64,000 nucleotides of DNA, taken from positions 7,831 to 71,830 of the forward strand of contig CAYQIM010000063.1 in assembly GCA_964417555.1 (NCBI GenBank), read 5' to 3'. Of the stretch, positions 45,067-54,023 are shown piece after piece. The stretch's first letter is position 1, and each line of letters opens with the position of its first letter. This DNA is from CAYQIM01 sp964417555 (lineage in GTDB: Bacteria > Pseudomonadota > Gammaproteobacteria > Diplorickettsiales > Diplorickettsiaceae). The notes below the pieces were generated by a model. It was not told the DNA's origin, made no database searches, and saw only the letters and a program-made list of their open reading frames with translations. A program made the position numbers and the translations under genes.

Positions 45067-46458
45067 TTAAAAAGGTAAATGCAAGCGCGGATCTCTTGCC
45101 AATAAAGCTTCGGCAAATAAAGTTTGAATTCGTTTTAAAGCCTGTTCTGACTCCGCTTCAAATCGCAGTATTAAATAAGGGCTGGTATTAGAAGCACGTA
45201 CTAAACCCCAGCCATCGCTAAATTCTGCCCGTACGCCATCAATCTTACTAGTCGTAGCACCGGGAAATTCAATATCTTTTTGAAAAGCTTCCATAAAACT
45301 AAATTTTTTATCTTCGGCAATCGCTAATTTTAATTCAGGAGTATTAACACTGTTGGGTAAGCTAGCAAATAGTTCACTGCTCGTTTGACTTCCTTTTGTT
45401 ATTATTTCGATTAAGCGAGCCGCCGTATAAAGACCATCATCAAACCCATACCAGCGTTCCTTAAAAAAGATATGGCCGCTCATTTCACCCGCCAATAAAG
45501 CACCTGTTTCTTCTAGCTTAGCTTTAACAATCGAATGACCTGTCTTCCACATTAAAGAACGGCCGCCATGCTGTTCGATAACGTCAACTAAGTGTCGCGA
45601 GGATTTGATATCGTAAATAATAAGCGCACCAGGATTACGCGATAAAACATCGATGGCATACAACATCAATTGCCTATCCGGCCAAATAATTTCCCCTTTA
45701 TTAGTCACCACACCTAATCTATCGCCATCACCATCTAATGCTAAACCGATATCTGCACTATGTTGTTTAACCGCACGAATTAAATCTGTCAGATTTTCGG
45801 GAACACTGGGATCGGGATGATGATGAGGGAAATGACCATCCACTTCACAAAATAATTCGATGACTTCGCAGCCGAGACGACGCAATAGCTCTGGCGCTAC
45901 TACACCGGCAACCCCACTTCCACAGTCTACAACCACACGTAAACGTCGTTCTATTCGAATGTCTTTAACAATTCGGTTGAGGTAATCTTCTAAAATATCT
46001 ACCTCTTTATAACCACCGTTCCCTACCTTAAAGTTCCCTTTTAGAATCCTGGTGTAAAGCGCCGCAATGGTTTCTTCGGATAAACTTTTACCGGCTAAAA
46101 TAATTTTTAAACCATTGTAATTTGCAGGATTATGGCTAGCCGTCAAAACCACACCGGAATGAGTTTTTAAAGTACGGGTTGCAAAATAAAGTACGGGACT
46201 AGGGACTTGACCAATATGGATAACATCGCACCCACTCTCTCGCAATCCGCTATGCAGCGCTTCGATTAAAAACGGTGCCGACAAACGACCATCACGCGCA
46301 GTAATAACGCTTCGTTCACCTTGCTCTTGCGCCGCACTCCCTATCGCTCTACCGAGAAGCGCGATAACTTCTGGTGTTATCGTTTCATCGACTATACCTC
46401 GAATATCATAAGCACGAAAAATACTTTTTGAAATATTTCTTAATGGAATTTGTTGCAT
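45067..46458 (-). CDS. Phosphomannomutase/phosphoglucomutase (AlgC-like)
   Basis: Alpha-D-phosphohexomutase moving phosphate between C6 and C1 of mannose or glucose for LPS and glycan precursors. The N-terminus has SIFRAYDIRGIV. The phosphoserine loop is TASHNPANYNGLK, the metal loop DGDGDRLG, the sugar-specificity loop GEMSGHIFF and the phosphate-binding loop RASNTSPYL. Length is 463 aa, matching Pseudomonas AlgC. Glycosyltransferases elsewhere in the window may use its products. Confidence 0.92.
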   Translation of the reverse strand: MQQIPLRNISKSIFRAYDIRGIVDETITPEVIALLGRAIGSAAQEQGERSVITARDGRLSAPFLIEALHSGLRESGCDVIHIGQVPSPVLYFATRTLKTHSGVVLTASHNPANYNGLKIILAGKSLSEETIAALYTRILKGNFKVGNGGYKEVDILEDYLNRIVKDIRIERRLRVVVDCGSGVAGVVAPELLRRLGCEVIELFCEVDGHFPHHHPDPSVPENLTDLIRAVKQHSADIGLALDGDGDRLGVVTNKGEIIWPDRQLMLYAIDVLSRNPGALIIYDIKSSRHLVDVIEQHGGRSLMWKTGHSIVKAKLEETGALLAGEMSGHIFFKERWYGFDDGLYTAARLIEIITKGSQTSSELFASLPNSVNTPELKLAIAEDKKFSFMEAFQKDIEFPGATTSKIDGVRAEFSDGWGLVRASNTSPYLILRFEAESEQALKRIQTLFAEALLARDPRLHLPF

Positions 46459-46812
46459 ATCAACTCCAATACAACATACACTATTTTATTATCTGCCTTC
46501 CTTTCGCGAGAAGATTTTTTGAAGAAAATACCGGCATCCTCTCCTTGAATGACGGTGCGGAAGCTTAGCTTTCGCTTGTCATACAAGCGGTATATACTAA
46601 CATGGTTTTCCCAACTTACTCACAACTTATTAAATTCATTTTTACCGCATATAGTGGTTGCGTAGAATGTAAACCACATGATATTGTGTTTTCTTGCACT
46701 CTAACGTATCCTTGATGTTGTCACCTGTGTTAAAAATAGCTCGATCATACTCGTTGCATCAATCACTACGTTAGAAAGTGCCTTCAAATTATTTTATCCC
46801 TAAGGAGCATTC
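46459..46812. other. Intergenic region upstream of nrdA (354 bp)
   Basis: Divergent promoter region between the phosphohexomutase and nrdA. It contains the two NrdR-box-like sites (46642-46689) and a small hairpin GCGGAAGC-TTA-GCTTTCGC at 46557-46575. TAAGGAG lies before the nrdA start. No gene or tRNA is recognised. Confidence 0.6.
46642..46689 (+). promoter_or_regulatory. Pair of NrdR-box-like sites upstream of nrdA
   Basis: The site at 46674-46689, CCACATGATATTGTGT, matches the NrdR consensus ACACWATATATWGTGT at 13 of 16 positions. A weaker upstream site at 46642-46657, ending ATATAGTGG, matches at about 10. Their starts are 32 bp apart, three helical turns, the spacing typical of paired NrdR boxes. 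The nrdR gene is present in this window (9961-10467). The consensus is from known NrdR regulons; the match was made by eye. Confidence 0.65.
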
Positions 46813-49662
46813 ATGAGCGGACTTTCATCCGAACAAGCGACTTCGACCCTTTTACTTAATGCTGAACCGATACCACCCAGTACTGAAAAAGAATATGCGC
46901 ATCGGCCGCCCTTCATGTTACAAGTTATTAAGCGAAATGGAAAACCGGTTAATTACGATCCTAATAAAATCAGAATCGCTATTACAAAAGCCTTTCTTGC
47001 GGTAGAAGGTGGGCAGGCTGCACTCTCAACGCGTATTCACGAGCGTGTTACCCAACTAACACAACAGATCACGCATATATTACAAGAAAGATTACCGCAG
47101 GGTGGCACGCTTCCTATTGAAACCATACAAGATCAAGTCGAACTGGTGTTAATGCGTGCCGAAGCTCATCAAGTCGCTAGAGCGTATGTACTTTATCGTG
47201 AAGAACGACGAAAGATGCGCGAACAAATCGCCTCACACCCAGGCATTCAATTACAGGTAACATTAAACGATGGTAGTCAACTTCCCTTAGATAGAGAGGA
47301 ACTTAACAAACGTATTATAGAGACCTGCCAAGATTTACCCGAAGTCAATCCCAGCCTGATTCTGCAAGAAACACTTCGTAATTTATACGATGGCATGCCC
47401 CTTGCTGATATTGATAAAGCCTTGATTATGAGCACACGTTCTTTAGTAGAACAAGATCCCAGTTACACTTATGCGGCAGCGCGGTTTTTATTACGAACGC
47501 TTACGACAGAAAGCTTAAATTTCCTTGGCATAACTGTTACTACAGATACCCCCGATAGATATAGTCAATACTTTGAACGCTATCTTGACCAAGGTATTGC
47601 GTTAGAATTATTGGATCCGCAGCTAAAAACCTTTAACATCGAAAAGCTTAAAGCCGCCTTACTCCCACAGCGCGATCAGCAATTTACCTATCTAGGCTTA
47701 CAGACCCTTTACGATCGCTACTTTCTACATGCTAATGAAGTTCGCTTTGAATTACCGCAAGCGTTCTTTATGCGCGTCGCTATGGGCTTAGCACTCAAAG
47801 AATCGAATAAAGAAGAGCGTGCCATTGAATTTTACAGATTACTATCCTCTTTTGATTATATGGCTTCTACGCCGACCTTATTCAACTCAGGAACTCTACG
47901 CCCTCAACTTTCAAGTTGCTTTTTAACGACGGTAGCGGACGACCTCGATCAAATCTACAGCGCAATAAAAGACAATGCCTTACTTTCAAAATTTGCCGGT
48001 GGACTGGGTAACGATTGGACATCTGTTCGTGCTTTGGGTGCGCGTATTAAAGGCACCAATGGCAAATCCTTAGGTGTCGTACCCTTTCTCAACGTTGCCA
48101 ATGCATCCGCTGTCGCGGTTAATCAAGGAGGAAAACGTAAAGGCGCCGTCTGTGCTTATTTAGAAACCTGGCACTTGGATATCGAAGAATTTTTGGAATT
48201 AAGAAAAAACACCGGTGACGACAGACGCCGTACGCATGATATGAATACAGCTAATTGGGTCCCGGACCTGTTTATGAAACGACTTATGCGAGGCGAAAAC
48301 TGGACTTTATTTTCACCCGATGAAACACCGGATTTACACGATACCTACGGACTAGCTTTTGAAGAAAAATATGCCGCCTATGAAGCAAAAGCCGCTCGTG
48401 GCGAAATCAAAAATTTTAAAACCCTACCCGCCATCAATTTATGGCGTAAAATGCTAAGTCTGTTATTTGAAACAGGACATCCTTGGCTTACATTTAAAGA
48501 CCCTTGTAACCTGCGTTCGCCTCAACAGCACTGTGGAACGATTCATAGCTCAAATTTATGTACCGAAATCACACTCAACACATCGCTTGATGAGATTGCC
48601 GTCTGTAATTTAGGCAGCATCAATCTACCACAACATCTCACCGATTCGGGCGAGCTGGATCAAATAAAGTTACGTACCACAATCCACACGGCGATTCGTA
48701 TGTTGGATAACGTGATTGATATCAACTATTATACCGTTCCACAAGCACGTCGCTCGAATCTAAAACATCGCCCTATCGGCTTAGGTTTAATGGGCTTTCA
48801 AGACGCACTTTATCGATTGCGCATTCCCTATGCTTCAGAAAAAGCCGTCGCATTTGCTGATCTTTCTATGGAATTAATCAGTTATTATGCCATTGAAGCA
48901 TCCAGCGATCTCGCTAAAGAACGGGGGGCCTACGAAAGTTTCCAAGGATCACTATGGAGTCAAGGTATTTTACCACTGGATTCTATTACCCTCTTACAAG
49001 AAAGCCGTGGCGAATGGCTCAATCAAAACCAAAACGTTACCCTAGATTGGGAACCCTTACGTCAAAAAGTCATAAGCCATGGCATGCGTAATTCAAATTG
49101 TACGGCCATTGCACCAACCGCCACTATTTCAAATATCTGCGGTGTTTCTCAATCGATAGAACCGACTTATCAAAATATCTTTGTAAAATCCAATATGTCC
49201 GGTGAATTTACCGTCATTAATCCCTATTTAATTAAAGACTTGAAATCGTTAACGCTTTGGGATGCCGTTATGCTGAATGATATCAAATACTATGACGGCA
49301 GCTTACAAAAAATTGAACGTATTCCTGAAGAATTAAAGCAACTCTATGCCACTGCCTTCGAAATTCCGGCACAGTGGCTAGTTGAAGCAGGTTCGCGCCG
49401 CCAAAAATGGATCGATCAAAGTCAATCATTAAACCTTTATCTGGCTGAACCTTCTGGCAAGAAACTGGATGAGCTCTATAAATTAGTTTGGCTCAAAGGT
49501 CTGAAAACAAGTTATTACTTAAGAACCTTAGCCGCGACGCATATGGAAAAAGCTACACTAGAAAAAGGTCATTTAAATGCCGTACAGTCTCAGGCTGTCG
49601 ATGAAAAAGAATTAGGGCAGAGTTGCTCCATTTTAGATCCGGATTGCGAATCATGCCAATAA
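46813..49662 (+). CDS. nrdA: Ribonucleoside-diphosphate reductase alpha subunit, large type
   Basis: Class I ribonucleotide reductase large subunit. At 949 aa it is longer than E. coli NrdA (761). A complete ATP cone (about 35-145, starting QVIKRNGKPVNYDPNKI) is followed by a second cone-like region (about 155-240). The core has STPTLFNSG and SSCFLTTVADD with the first redox Cys. The radical and active-site residues are in SSNLCTEI (N-x-C-x-E), and the second redox Cys is in AVCNLGSINLP. The C-terminal tail ends DPDCESCQ with the shuttle cysteines. Tandem cones resemble chlamydial-type NrdA. NrdR-like sites lie upstream. Confidence 0.95.
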   Translation: MSGLSSEQATSTLLLNAEPIPPSTEKEYAHRPPFMLQVIKRNGKPVNYDPNKIRIAITKAFLAVEGGQAALSTRIHERVTQLTQQITHILQERLPQGGTLPIETIQDQVELVLMRAEAHQVARAYVLYREERRKMREQIASHPGIQLQVTLNDGSQLPLDREELNKRIIETCQDLPEVNPSLILQETLRNLYDGMPLADIDKALIMSTRSLVEQDPSYTYAAARFLLRTLTTESLNFLGITVTTDTPDRYSQYFERYLDQGIALELLDPQLKTFNIEKLKAALLPQRDQQFTYLGLQTLYDRYFLHANEVRFELPQAFFMRVAMGLALKESNKEERAIEFYRLLSSFDYMASTPTLFNSGTLRPQLSSCFLTTVADDLDQIYSAIKDNALLSKFAGGLGNDWTSVRALGARIKGTNGKSLGVVPFLNVANASAVAVNQGGKRKGAVCAYLETWHLDIEEFLELRKNTGDDRRRTHDMNTANWVPDLFMKRLMRGENWTLFSPDETPDLHDTYGLAFEEKYAAYEAKAARGEIKNFKTLPAINLWRKMLSLLFETGHPWLTFKDPCNLRSPQQHCGTIHSSNLCTEITLNTSLDEIAVCNLGSINLPQHLTDSGELDQIKLRTTIHTAIRMLDNVIDINYYTVPQARRSNLKHRPIGLGLMGFQDALYRLRIPYASEKAVAFADLSMELISYYAIEASSDLAKERGAYESFQGSLWSQGILPLDSITLLQESRGEWLNQNQNVTLDWEPLRQKVISHGMRNSNCTAIAPTATISNICGVSQSIEPTYQNIFVKSNMSGEFTVINPYLIKDLKSLTLWDAVMLNDIKYYDGSLQKIERIPEELKQLYATAFEIPAQWLVEAGSRRQKWIDQSQSLNLYLAEPSGKKLDELYKLVWLKGLKTSYYLRTLAATHMEKATLEKGHLNAVQSQAVDEKELGQSCSILDPDCESCQ

Positions 49663-49734
49663 CCTTTTATAAAAAAACACACATTAGAAACTAGAGAAAT
49701 TATGCAAACCAAGTATTTTAATTGAGTTCTAGGC

Positions 49735-49794
49735 GGATTGGCTTTGAGAAGCGGAGTGTACATGCCAGTACATGAGCATCGGAAAAGACAATCC
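49735..49794. repeat. Nested hairpin element between nrdA and nrdB
   Basis: GGATTGGCTTT (49735-49745) pairs with AAAGACAATCC (49784-49794) with one mismatch. Inside it TGTAC (49757-49761) and GTACA (49768-49772) form a second stem around ATGCCA. The whole 60-bp unit looks like a mobile palindromic element or an mRNA-processing hairpin. It could set different levels for nrdA and nrdB. No second copy was found in the window. Confidence 0.5.
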
Positions 49795-49854
49795 AACAAC
49801 GAAATCAATTAAAAGACGAAGGTTTTGTAATTATTGTGGAGAATAGCCAATACT

Positions 49855-50934
49855 ATGAATACTAATTCAATAGAAACAGCCGGTTTTACCGGTTTAGAAA
49901 CGATTGAAATGGGTGCGGCGCGAATACAAGTCGATGACAAAAAAATCATTAATTGCCGTGCTGATCTCAATCAACTTGTCCCGTTTAAATATAAATGGGC
50001 CTGGGAAAAGTACTTAGCCGCTTGTGCCAATCATTGGATGCCACAAGAGATTAATATGTCGGCTGATATTGCCTTATGGCGCGATCCTAATGGACTTACT
50101 GAAGATGAACGCACGATCATTGAACGCAGTCTCGGTTTTTTCTCAACCGCTGATTCTTTGGTTGCCAATAACCTCGTTTTAGCTGTTTATCGTCATATTA
50201 CCAATCCTGAATGCCGTCAATATTTACTACGTCAGGCTTTTGAAGAAGCCTTACATACCCATGCCTATCAATATGTCATTGAAAGTTTAGGTATGGATGA
50301 AGCACGCCTCTTTAATATGTATCGTGAAATCCCTACTGTCGCTAAAAAAGCAGAATGGGCATTACCCTTTACGCAAAGTTTAGGGGATCCGAACTTTCGT
50401 ACCGGTACAGCGGAAAATGATCAACGCTTACTTCGTGATCTGATTGCGTTTTATGTCGTCTTTGAAGGTATATTTTTCTACGTCGGTTTTTCCCAGATCC
50501 TCAGCATGGGACGACGCAATAAAATGACTGGTACAGCGGAACAATTCCAATATATTTTACGTGATGAATCTATGCATCTTAACTTTGGTATCGATGTCAT
50601 CAATCAAATTAAACTAGAAAATCCACACCTATGGACCAACGAATTTAAACAATATGTCATTAAGCTCGTTAAAGAGGGCGTGGAACTCGAATATCAATAT
50701 GCCCTAGATACGATGCCGCGTGGAATTCTTGGCTTAAATGCCACTATGATGTGGGATTATCTACGCTTTATTGGCAATCGACGCTTAGCACAGATTGGTT
50801 TGCCCGAGCAATACCCCGGCATTAGCAATCCTTTGCCCTGGATGAGTGAGATCATCGACCTTAAAAAAGAAAAAAACTTCTTTGAAACCCGTGTTACCGA
50901 ATACCAAACCGGTGGCAGTTTAAACTGGGATTGA
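49855..50934 (+). CDS. nrdB: Ribonucleoside-diphosphate reductase beta subunit
   Basis: Small subunit that holds the metal-radical cofactor of class I reductase. Candidate ligands are Asp100 in FFSTADSLV, Glu131 and His134 in FEEALHTHAYQY, then VFEGIFFYVGF and LRDESMHLNFG. Tyr138 occupies the radical-tyrosine position. The C-terminus has PFPWMSE-like PLPWMSEIIDL and KNFFETRVTEYQ. Start ATG 49855 gives 359 aa beginning MNTNSIETAG; an in-frame ATG at 49834 would add MWRIANT. The sequence resembles chlamydial R2 but keeps Tyr and Asp where that protein has Phe and Glu. Confidence 0.95.
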   Translation: MNTNSIETAGFTGLETIEMGAARIQVDDKKIINCRADLNQLVPFKYKWAWEKYLAACANHWMPQEINMSADIALWRDPNGLTEDERTIIERSLGFFSTADSLVANNLVLAVYRHITNPECRQYLLRQAFEEALHTHAYQYVIESLGMDEARLFNMYREIPTVAKKAEWALPFTQSLGDPNFRTGTAENDQRLLRDLIAFYVVFEGIFFYVGFSQILSMGRRNKMTGTAEQFQYILRDESMHLNFGIDVINQIKLENPHLWTNEFKQYVIKLVKEGVELEYQYALDTMPRGILGLNATMMWDYLRFIGNRRLAQIGLPEQYPGISNPLPWMSEIIDLKKEKNFFETRVTEYQTGGSLNWD

Positions 50935-50938
50935 TACA

Positions 50939-50964
50939 TTGAGGTTGCGAATTCGCAACCTCAA
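50939..50964. repeat. Palindromic repeat, GTTGCGAATT family, copy 2
   Basis: TTGAGGTTGCGAA and its exact reverse complement TTCGCAACCTCAA form a perfect 26-bp palindrome starting 4 bp after the nrdB stop. The core and the trailing CAAGTGCT resemble copy 1 at 35398. The A-T pair next to the GTTGC core in copy 1 is a G-C pair here, so base pairing is kept. A terminator role for nrdB is possible, but no U-tract follows. Confidence 0.6.
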
Positions 50965-51241
50965 GTGCTTTCCTTAAGATAATTTGCTCCGACCTGGATT
51001 TAAAGTTATATTTCTTATGTTAAATCCTAGAACAAAATTATAATTTGATTTAATACTCGATGTTAAGAGAAATCAATCTGAAAGGCAATGGCTTAAGCGC
51101 TTAGGGACATTACTTTTTTTATTTCCTTGCTTAGCAAATGCCGATGCTTTACCTAATCTTTTTCAGGTAAAGCAAATACTGATAAAATATCACGATTCTG
51201 GTCAATACCATTCGGCCATTCATGACGTAACCAAACGGGCA

Positions 51242-51745
51242 ATGGATTACGTTGAATACAAAGTAGAAAAAAACCGCGCAACCACGCATCCAAAAAAATT
51301 AGCTGCCATATTCGATATTGATGAAACCTCTTTATCGAACTATTCCGCGATGGTAAAAATGGATTTTGGCGGTACGCCAAAAGATATCGCTAATCAAGAA
51401 CAGCTTGCCAGTGATCCAGCCATACTGGATACCTTAAAATTATATAATCTCACCAAAGAAAAAGGTGTGTCGCTATTCTTCGTCACAGGTCGTCGAGAAT
51501 ATCAGCGTCAAACCACGATAAAAAACTTACAATTAGCTGGCTATCAAGGATGGAAGCAACTCTTCATGAAACCCAATAATTATCACCAAAACTCTATCAT
51601 TTCCTATAAATCAGGCGCTAGGGAAAAAATCAAAGCGCAAGGGTACGGTATTATCTTAAATATTGGCGACCAGGAAAGCGATTTAAAAGGTGGATATGCC
51701 GATAAAACATTTAAGTTACCCAATCCCTATTACTTTATTCCTTAA
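51242..51745 (+). CDS. HAD-type acid phosphatase (class B/IIIB), start region damaged
   Basis: A HAD phosphatase of the secreted acid-phosphatase group. Motif I is FDIDETSLSNY (DxDxT), motif II is FFVTGR, and the last motif is NIGDQESDLKGGY. From ATG 51242 it is 167 aa and lacks a signal sequence. Yet the same frame is open upstream and encodes a signal-peptide-like stretch (RLGTLLFLFPCLANADALP, about 51090-51150) without any ATG, GTG or TTG. The next in-frame ATG (51017) is cut off by TAA 51041. Either a rare start is used or the gene has lost its start and would make a cytoplasmic fragment. Confidence 0.7.
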   Translation: MDYVEYKVEKNRATTHPKKLAAIFDIDETSLSNYSAMVKMDFGGTPKDIANQEQLASDPAILDTLKLYNLTKEKGVSLFFVTGRREYQRQTTIKNLQLAGYQGWKQLFMKPNNYHQNSIISYKSGAREKIKAQGYGIILNIGDQESDLKGGYADKTFKLPNPYYFIP

Positions 51746-51762
51746 AATAAGAGGCTCACCTT

Positions 51763-52392
51763 ATGATAACAATAACAGAACTGTTAAACGACGAAGAACT
51801 TAAAAAAATTGCTGAGTGCTTAAAAAAAAATAGGGATGCACTTAAAAATTTAACACTCGAGCAAGTAAAAGCTGCACTGGCTAATCAACACAGCCTGTTA
51901 ATTCGCGAAGGTAAAGAGGCTGAATTAAACGAAATAAAAAATTTAATGACTAGACTTGGACCTTTGGATCAAAAAGATTGGCAAGACTCTTGGCCCAACA
52001 CCCATTCACCTATTTCCTATTTTGTGACAGAAATGCCAGATAATAAACCCTTTTTGATGGAAGCTACCGGCAATATCGACCAACAAAAAGCTACGCTGAA
52101 CGAAATGACAGAAAGTTACAAAAAAATTACCGGAAAAGAACCCACAACAACTACTTATAACAATCCCGATGAACTGCCAGAAAATCTTAAAGATAGGCTT
52201 GCCAATAAACCTTTCCCCATGACCGTAATGTGCTTCAACTTTGCAGATATAAAACAATTACAACAATTTCATAAGGAAACTGTAACTCCGTTGATAAATG
52301 AAGAAAAGATTAAGCTCATTAACAATGCCCCGCAAAAATCTCCTGAACCTGAAATTCAAACCAGCGAATCACCTAGACTTACCTTTAGGTAA
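51763..52392 (+). CDS. Hypothetical protein
   Basis: A 209-aa protein of unknown family, starting 17 bp after the phosphatase gene and preceded by AGAGG. It begins with a helical, Lys/Leu-rich stretch. A mixed region follows with ISYFVTEMPDNKPFLMEAT and FPMTVMCFNFADIKQLQQF. It ends in a Pro/Ser/Glu-rich tail (KSPEPEIQTSESPR). There is no signal peptide or membrane segment. It may share the phosphatase transcript. Nothing in it identifies a function. Confidence 0.55.
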   Translation: MITITELLNDEELKKIAECLKKNRDALKNLTLEQVKAALANQHSLLIREGKEAELNEIKNLMTRLGPLDQKDWQDSWPNTHSPISYFVTEMPDNKPFLMEATGNIDQQKATLNEMTESYKKITGKEPTTTTYNNPDELPENLKDRLANKPFPMTVMCFNFADIKQLQQFHKETVTPLINEEKIKLINNAPQKSPEPEIQTSESPRLTFR

Positions 52393-52402
52393 GAAAAAAC
52401 GT

Positions 52403-52428
52403 AGGGAAAGCCGACAGCGGCTTTCCCT
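52403..52428 (-). terminator. Rho-independent terminator of znuACB
   Basis: AGGGAAAGCCG (52403-52413) and CGGCTTTCCCT (52418-52428) form a perfect 11-bp stem with loop ACAG. Read on the minus strand the stem is followed by ACGTTTTTTC, a U-tract. The stem includes the last bases of the znuB stop codon. It may also stop plus-strand transcripts of the orphan ending at 52392, but the plus side lacks a U-run. Confidence 0.8.
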
Positions 52429-53251
52429 AATGGTTAGTTTTCGTTACCACACTTAAAAAATACAACATGGCTGTTAATGCACTAATCCAAAAAGGGATTG
52501 GCCAATCGGTAATAAAGGCTAAAATTATCCCTATCCACACCGCTAAAATACCTAAAAAAACCGTTAAAAATAGGCCGCTGGCAAATCGATGTGCCCAATT
52601 TAATGCCGCTGCGGCAGGTCCTATTAATAAAGTAAAGACAAGAAGTATGCCCACCACTTGACTGGCGATGGTAACCGCCACGGCAGCGATAATCATAAAT
52701 AAGATAGAAATAAAAGATAACGATACACCTTTGGCTTCGGCTAACTCGGGCTCTAAACTAGAGAATAATAAAGGTCGAGCTATCACACCGAGCGCTAGTA
52801 AACTTATTATGCAACACAACAACATCATTTTTATTAAATGCGACGAAACCCCTAAAAGATTACCAAATAAAATAGTCATCGCTTGCGCAGCATAGTTCAT
52901 GTAAAAATGTAAAAATAAAACTCCTAAACCTAAGGCAAACGCCAAAACAATCCCAATCGCAACATCACTTTTACTCATGCGATGGCCTAAACCGCCCATC
53001 CCTATGGCAGCCATTATTGTTAAAAGCAATTGCCCTGCCAACGGGCTTAAACCAACCAGTCCAGCACCTGTTGCACCCGCAAAGCCAATGTGTCCCAATG
53101 CATGTCCCGCAAAGGCAAGTCGCCGAATCACCATAAAATAACCCACGACACCGGCCAGGATAGCGGCAATGGTTCCAGCCACTAAGGCATTACGCAAAAA
53201 AAGATATTCAAATTGGGAAATGATCAAGATCGGGTCGGCAATGGTTAACAT
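52427..53251 (-). CDS. znuB: Zinc/manganese ABC transporter permease
   Basis: Membrane permease of a cluster C9 metal uptake system, 274 aa with about eight to nine hydrophobic segments. GHALGHIGFAGATGAGLVGLS (part shown) and SQVVGILLVFTLLIGPAA are typical of ZnuB/MntB permeases. It overlaps the 3' end of znuC by 44 bp, giving a compact operon znuA-znuC-znuB on the minus strand. Zinc is the usual substrate in gammaproteobacteria; manganese cannot be excluded. Confidence 0.9.
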   Translation of the reverse strand: MLTIADPILIISQFEYLFLRNALVAGTIAAILAGVVGYFMVIRRLAFAGHALGHIGFAGATGAGLVGLSPLAGQLLLTIMAAIGMGGLGHRMSKSDVAIGIVLAFALGLGVLFLHFYMNYAAQAMTILFGNLLGVSSHLIKMMLLCCIISLLALGVIARPLLFSSLEPELAEAKGVSLSFISILFMIIAAVAVTIASQVVGILLVFTLLIGPAAAALNWAHRFASGLFLTVFLGILAVWIGIILAFITDWPIPFWISALTAMLYFLSVVTKTNH

Positions 53252-54023
53252 GTTGATGAAGTCCAGTCTCTTTATTTATCACAAAAAGTTGTTGCTCATA
53301 ATGAACAACATGAATTTCTTTATTATAGAGGTCACTCAATTTTTCGCTGGTAATAATTTCATTGACTAAGCCAATCGCCGCTTTACTCTTCGCTAAATAA
53401 AGCACTCTATCAACGCTACTTAACAGGGGATTAATATCGTGCGATGTAAATAACACCGTAATACCTAACTCCAAGCGAATAGTATTAATCAATGACACTA
53501 AATTTTCTTGATGGTACGGATCAAGATTCATTAAAGGTTCGTCTAATAGCAAAATCTTAGGTTTATTTAACAAGGCCTGGGCTAACAACAAACGTTGACG
53601 TTCTCCTCCCGATAAAAGTACGTACGGTTTAGTCATCAGTTTTTCTGCTTTGACTAGTTGGATAACACGCGCTAACTCTTGTTTTTGAGACCTTGTCAAA
53701 ACCGGCAAGCCCCATTTAAAACCATTTAAATTAGCCACCAACCAAGCCATGGCATTGAGAGAACTATTCACTACGCTTTGCCGAACTTGCGGCATATAAC
53801 CGATCAGAGAAGATCCCTTTTGCACAGCTTGGTTAAATAGTAAAATTTGGCCTCGTTTTATAGGAATTAAACCTAATACCGCACGCAACAAAGTACTTTT
53901 ACCCGCCCCATTCGCCCCTAAAATGGCGATAAACTCACCCTCTTTAATATCGGCAGTCAGATCATGGAAAATAGTACGTTGTCCATAAGCCAAACACAGT
54001 TGTTTAAATACGAGGCTATCCAT
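53208..54023 (-). CDS. znuC: Zinc/manganese ABC transporter ATP-binding protein
   Basis: ATPase of the metal uptake system, 271 aa. Walker A is GANGAGKST, the signature is LSGGERQRLLLAQAL, and Walker B is ILLLDEPLMNLD, with the switch His in LFTSHDINPL. It overlaps znuA by 8 bp and znuB by 44 bp. The final ~30 residues contain several histidines (LHQHVNHCRPDLDHF), but the same bases encode the znuB start, so this tail may not be functional. Confidence 0.92.
   Translation of the reverse strand: MDSLVFKQLCLAYGQRTIFHDLTADIKEGEFIAILGANGAGKSTLLRAVLGLIPIKRGQILLFNQAVQKGSSLIGYMPQVRQSVVNSSLNAMAWLVANLNGFKWGLPVLTRSQKQELARVIQLVKAEKLMTKPYVLLSGGERQRLLLAQALLNKPKILLLDEPLMNLDPYHQENLVSLINTIRLELGITVLFTSHDINPLLSSVDRVLYLAKSKAAIGLVNEIITSEKLSDLYNKEIHVVHYEQQLFVINKETGLHQHVNHCRPDLDHFPI

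Noticed and set aside
50973..50978. Single CTTAAG after nrdB as a PmrA half-site for the phosphatase
   Set aside because: There is no partner at +11 or -11 and no -10 at the right distance.
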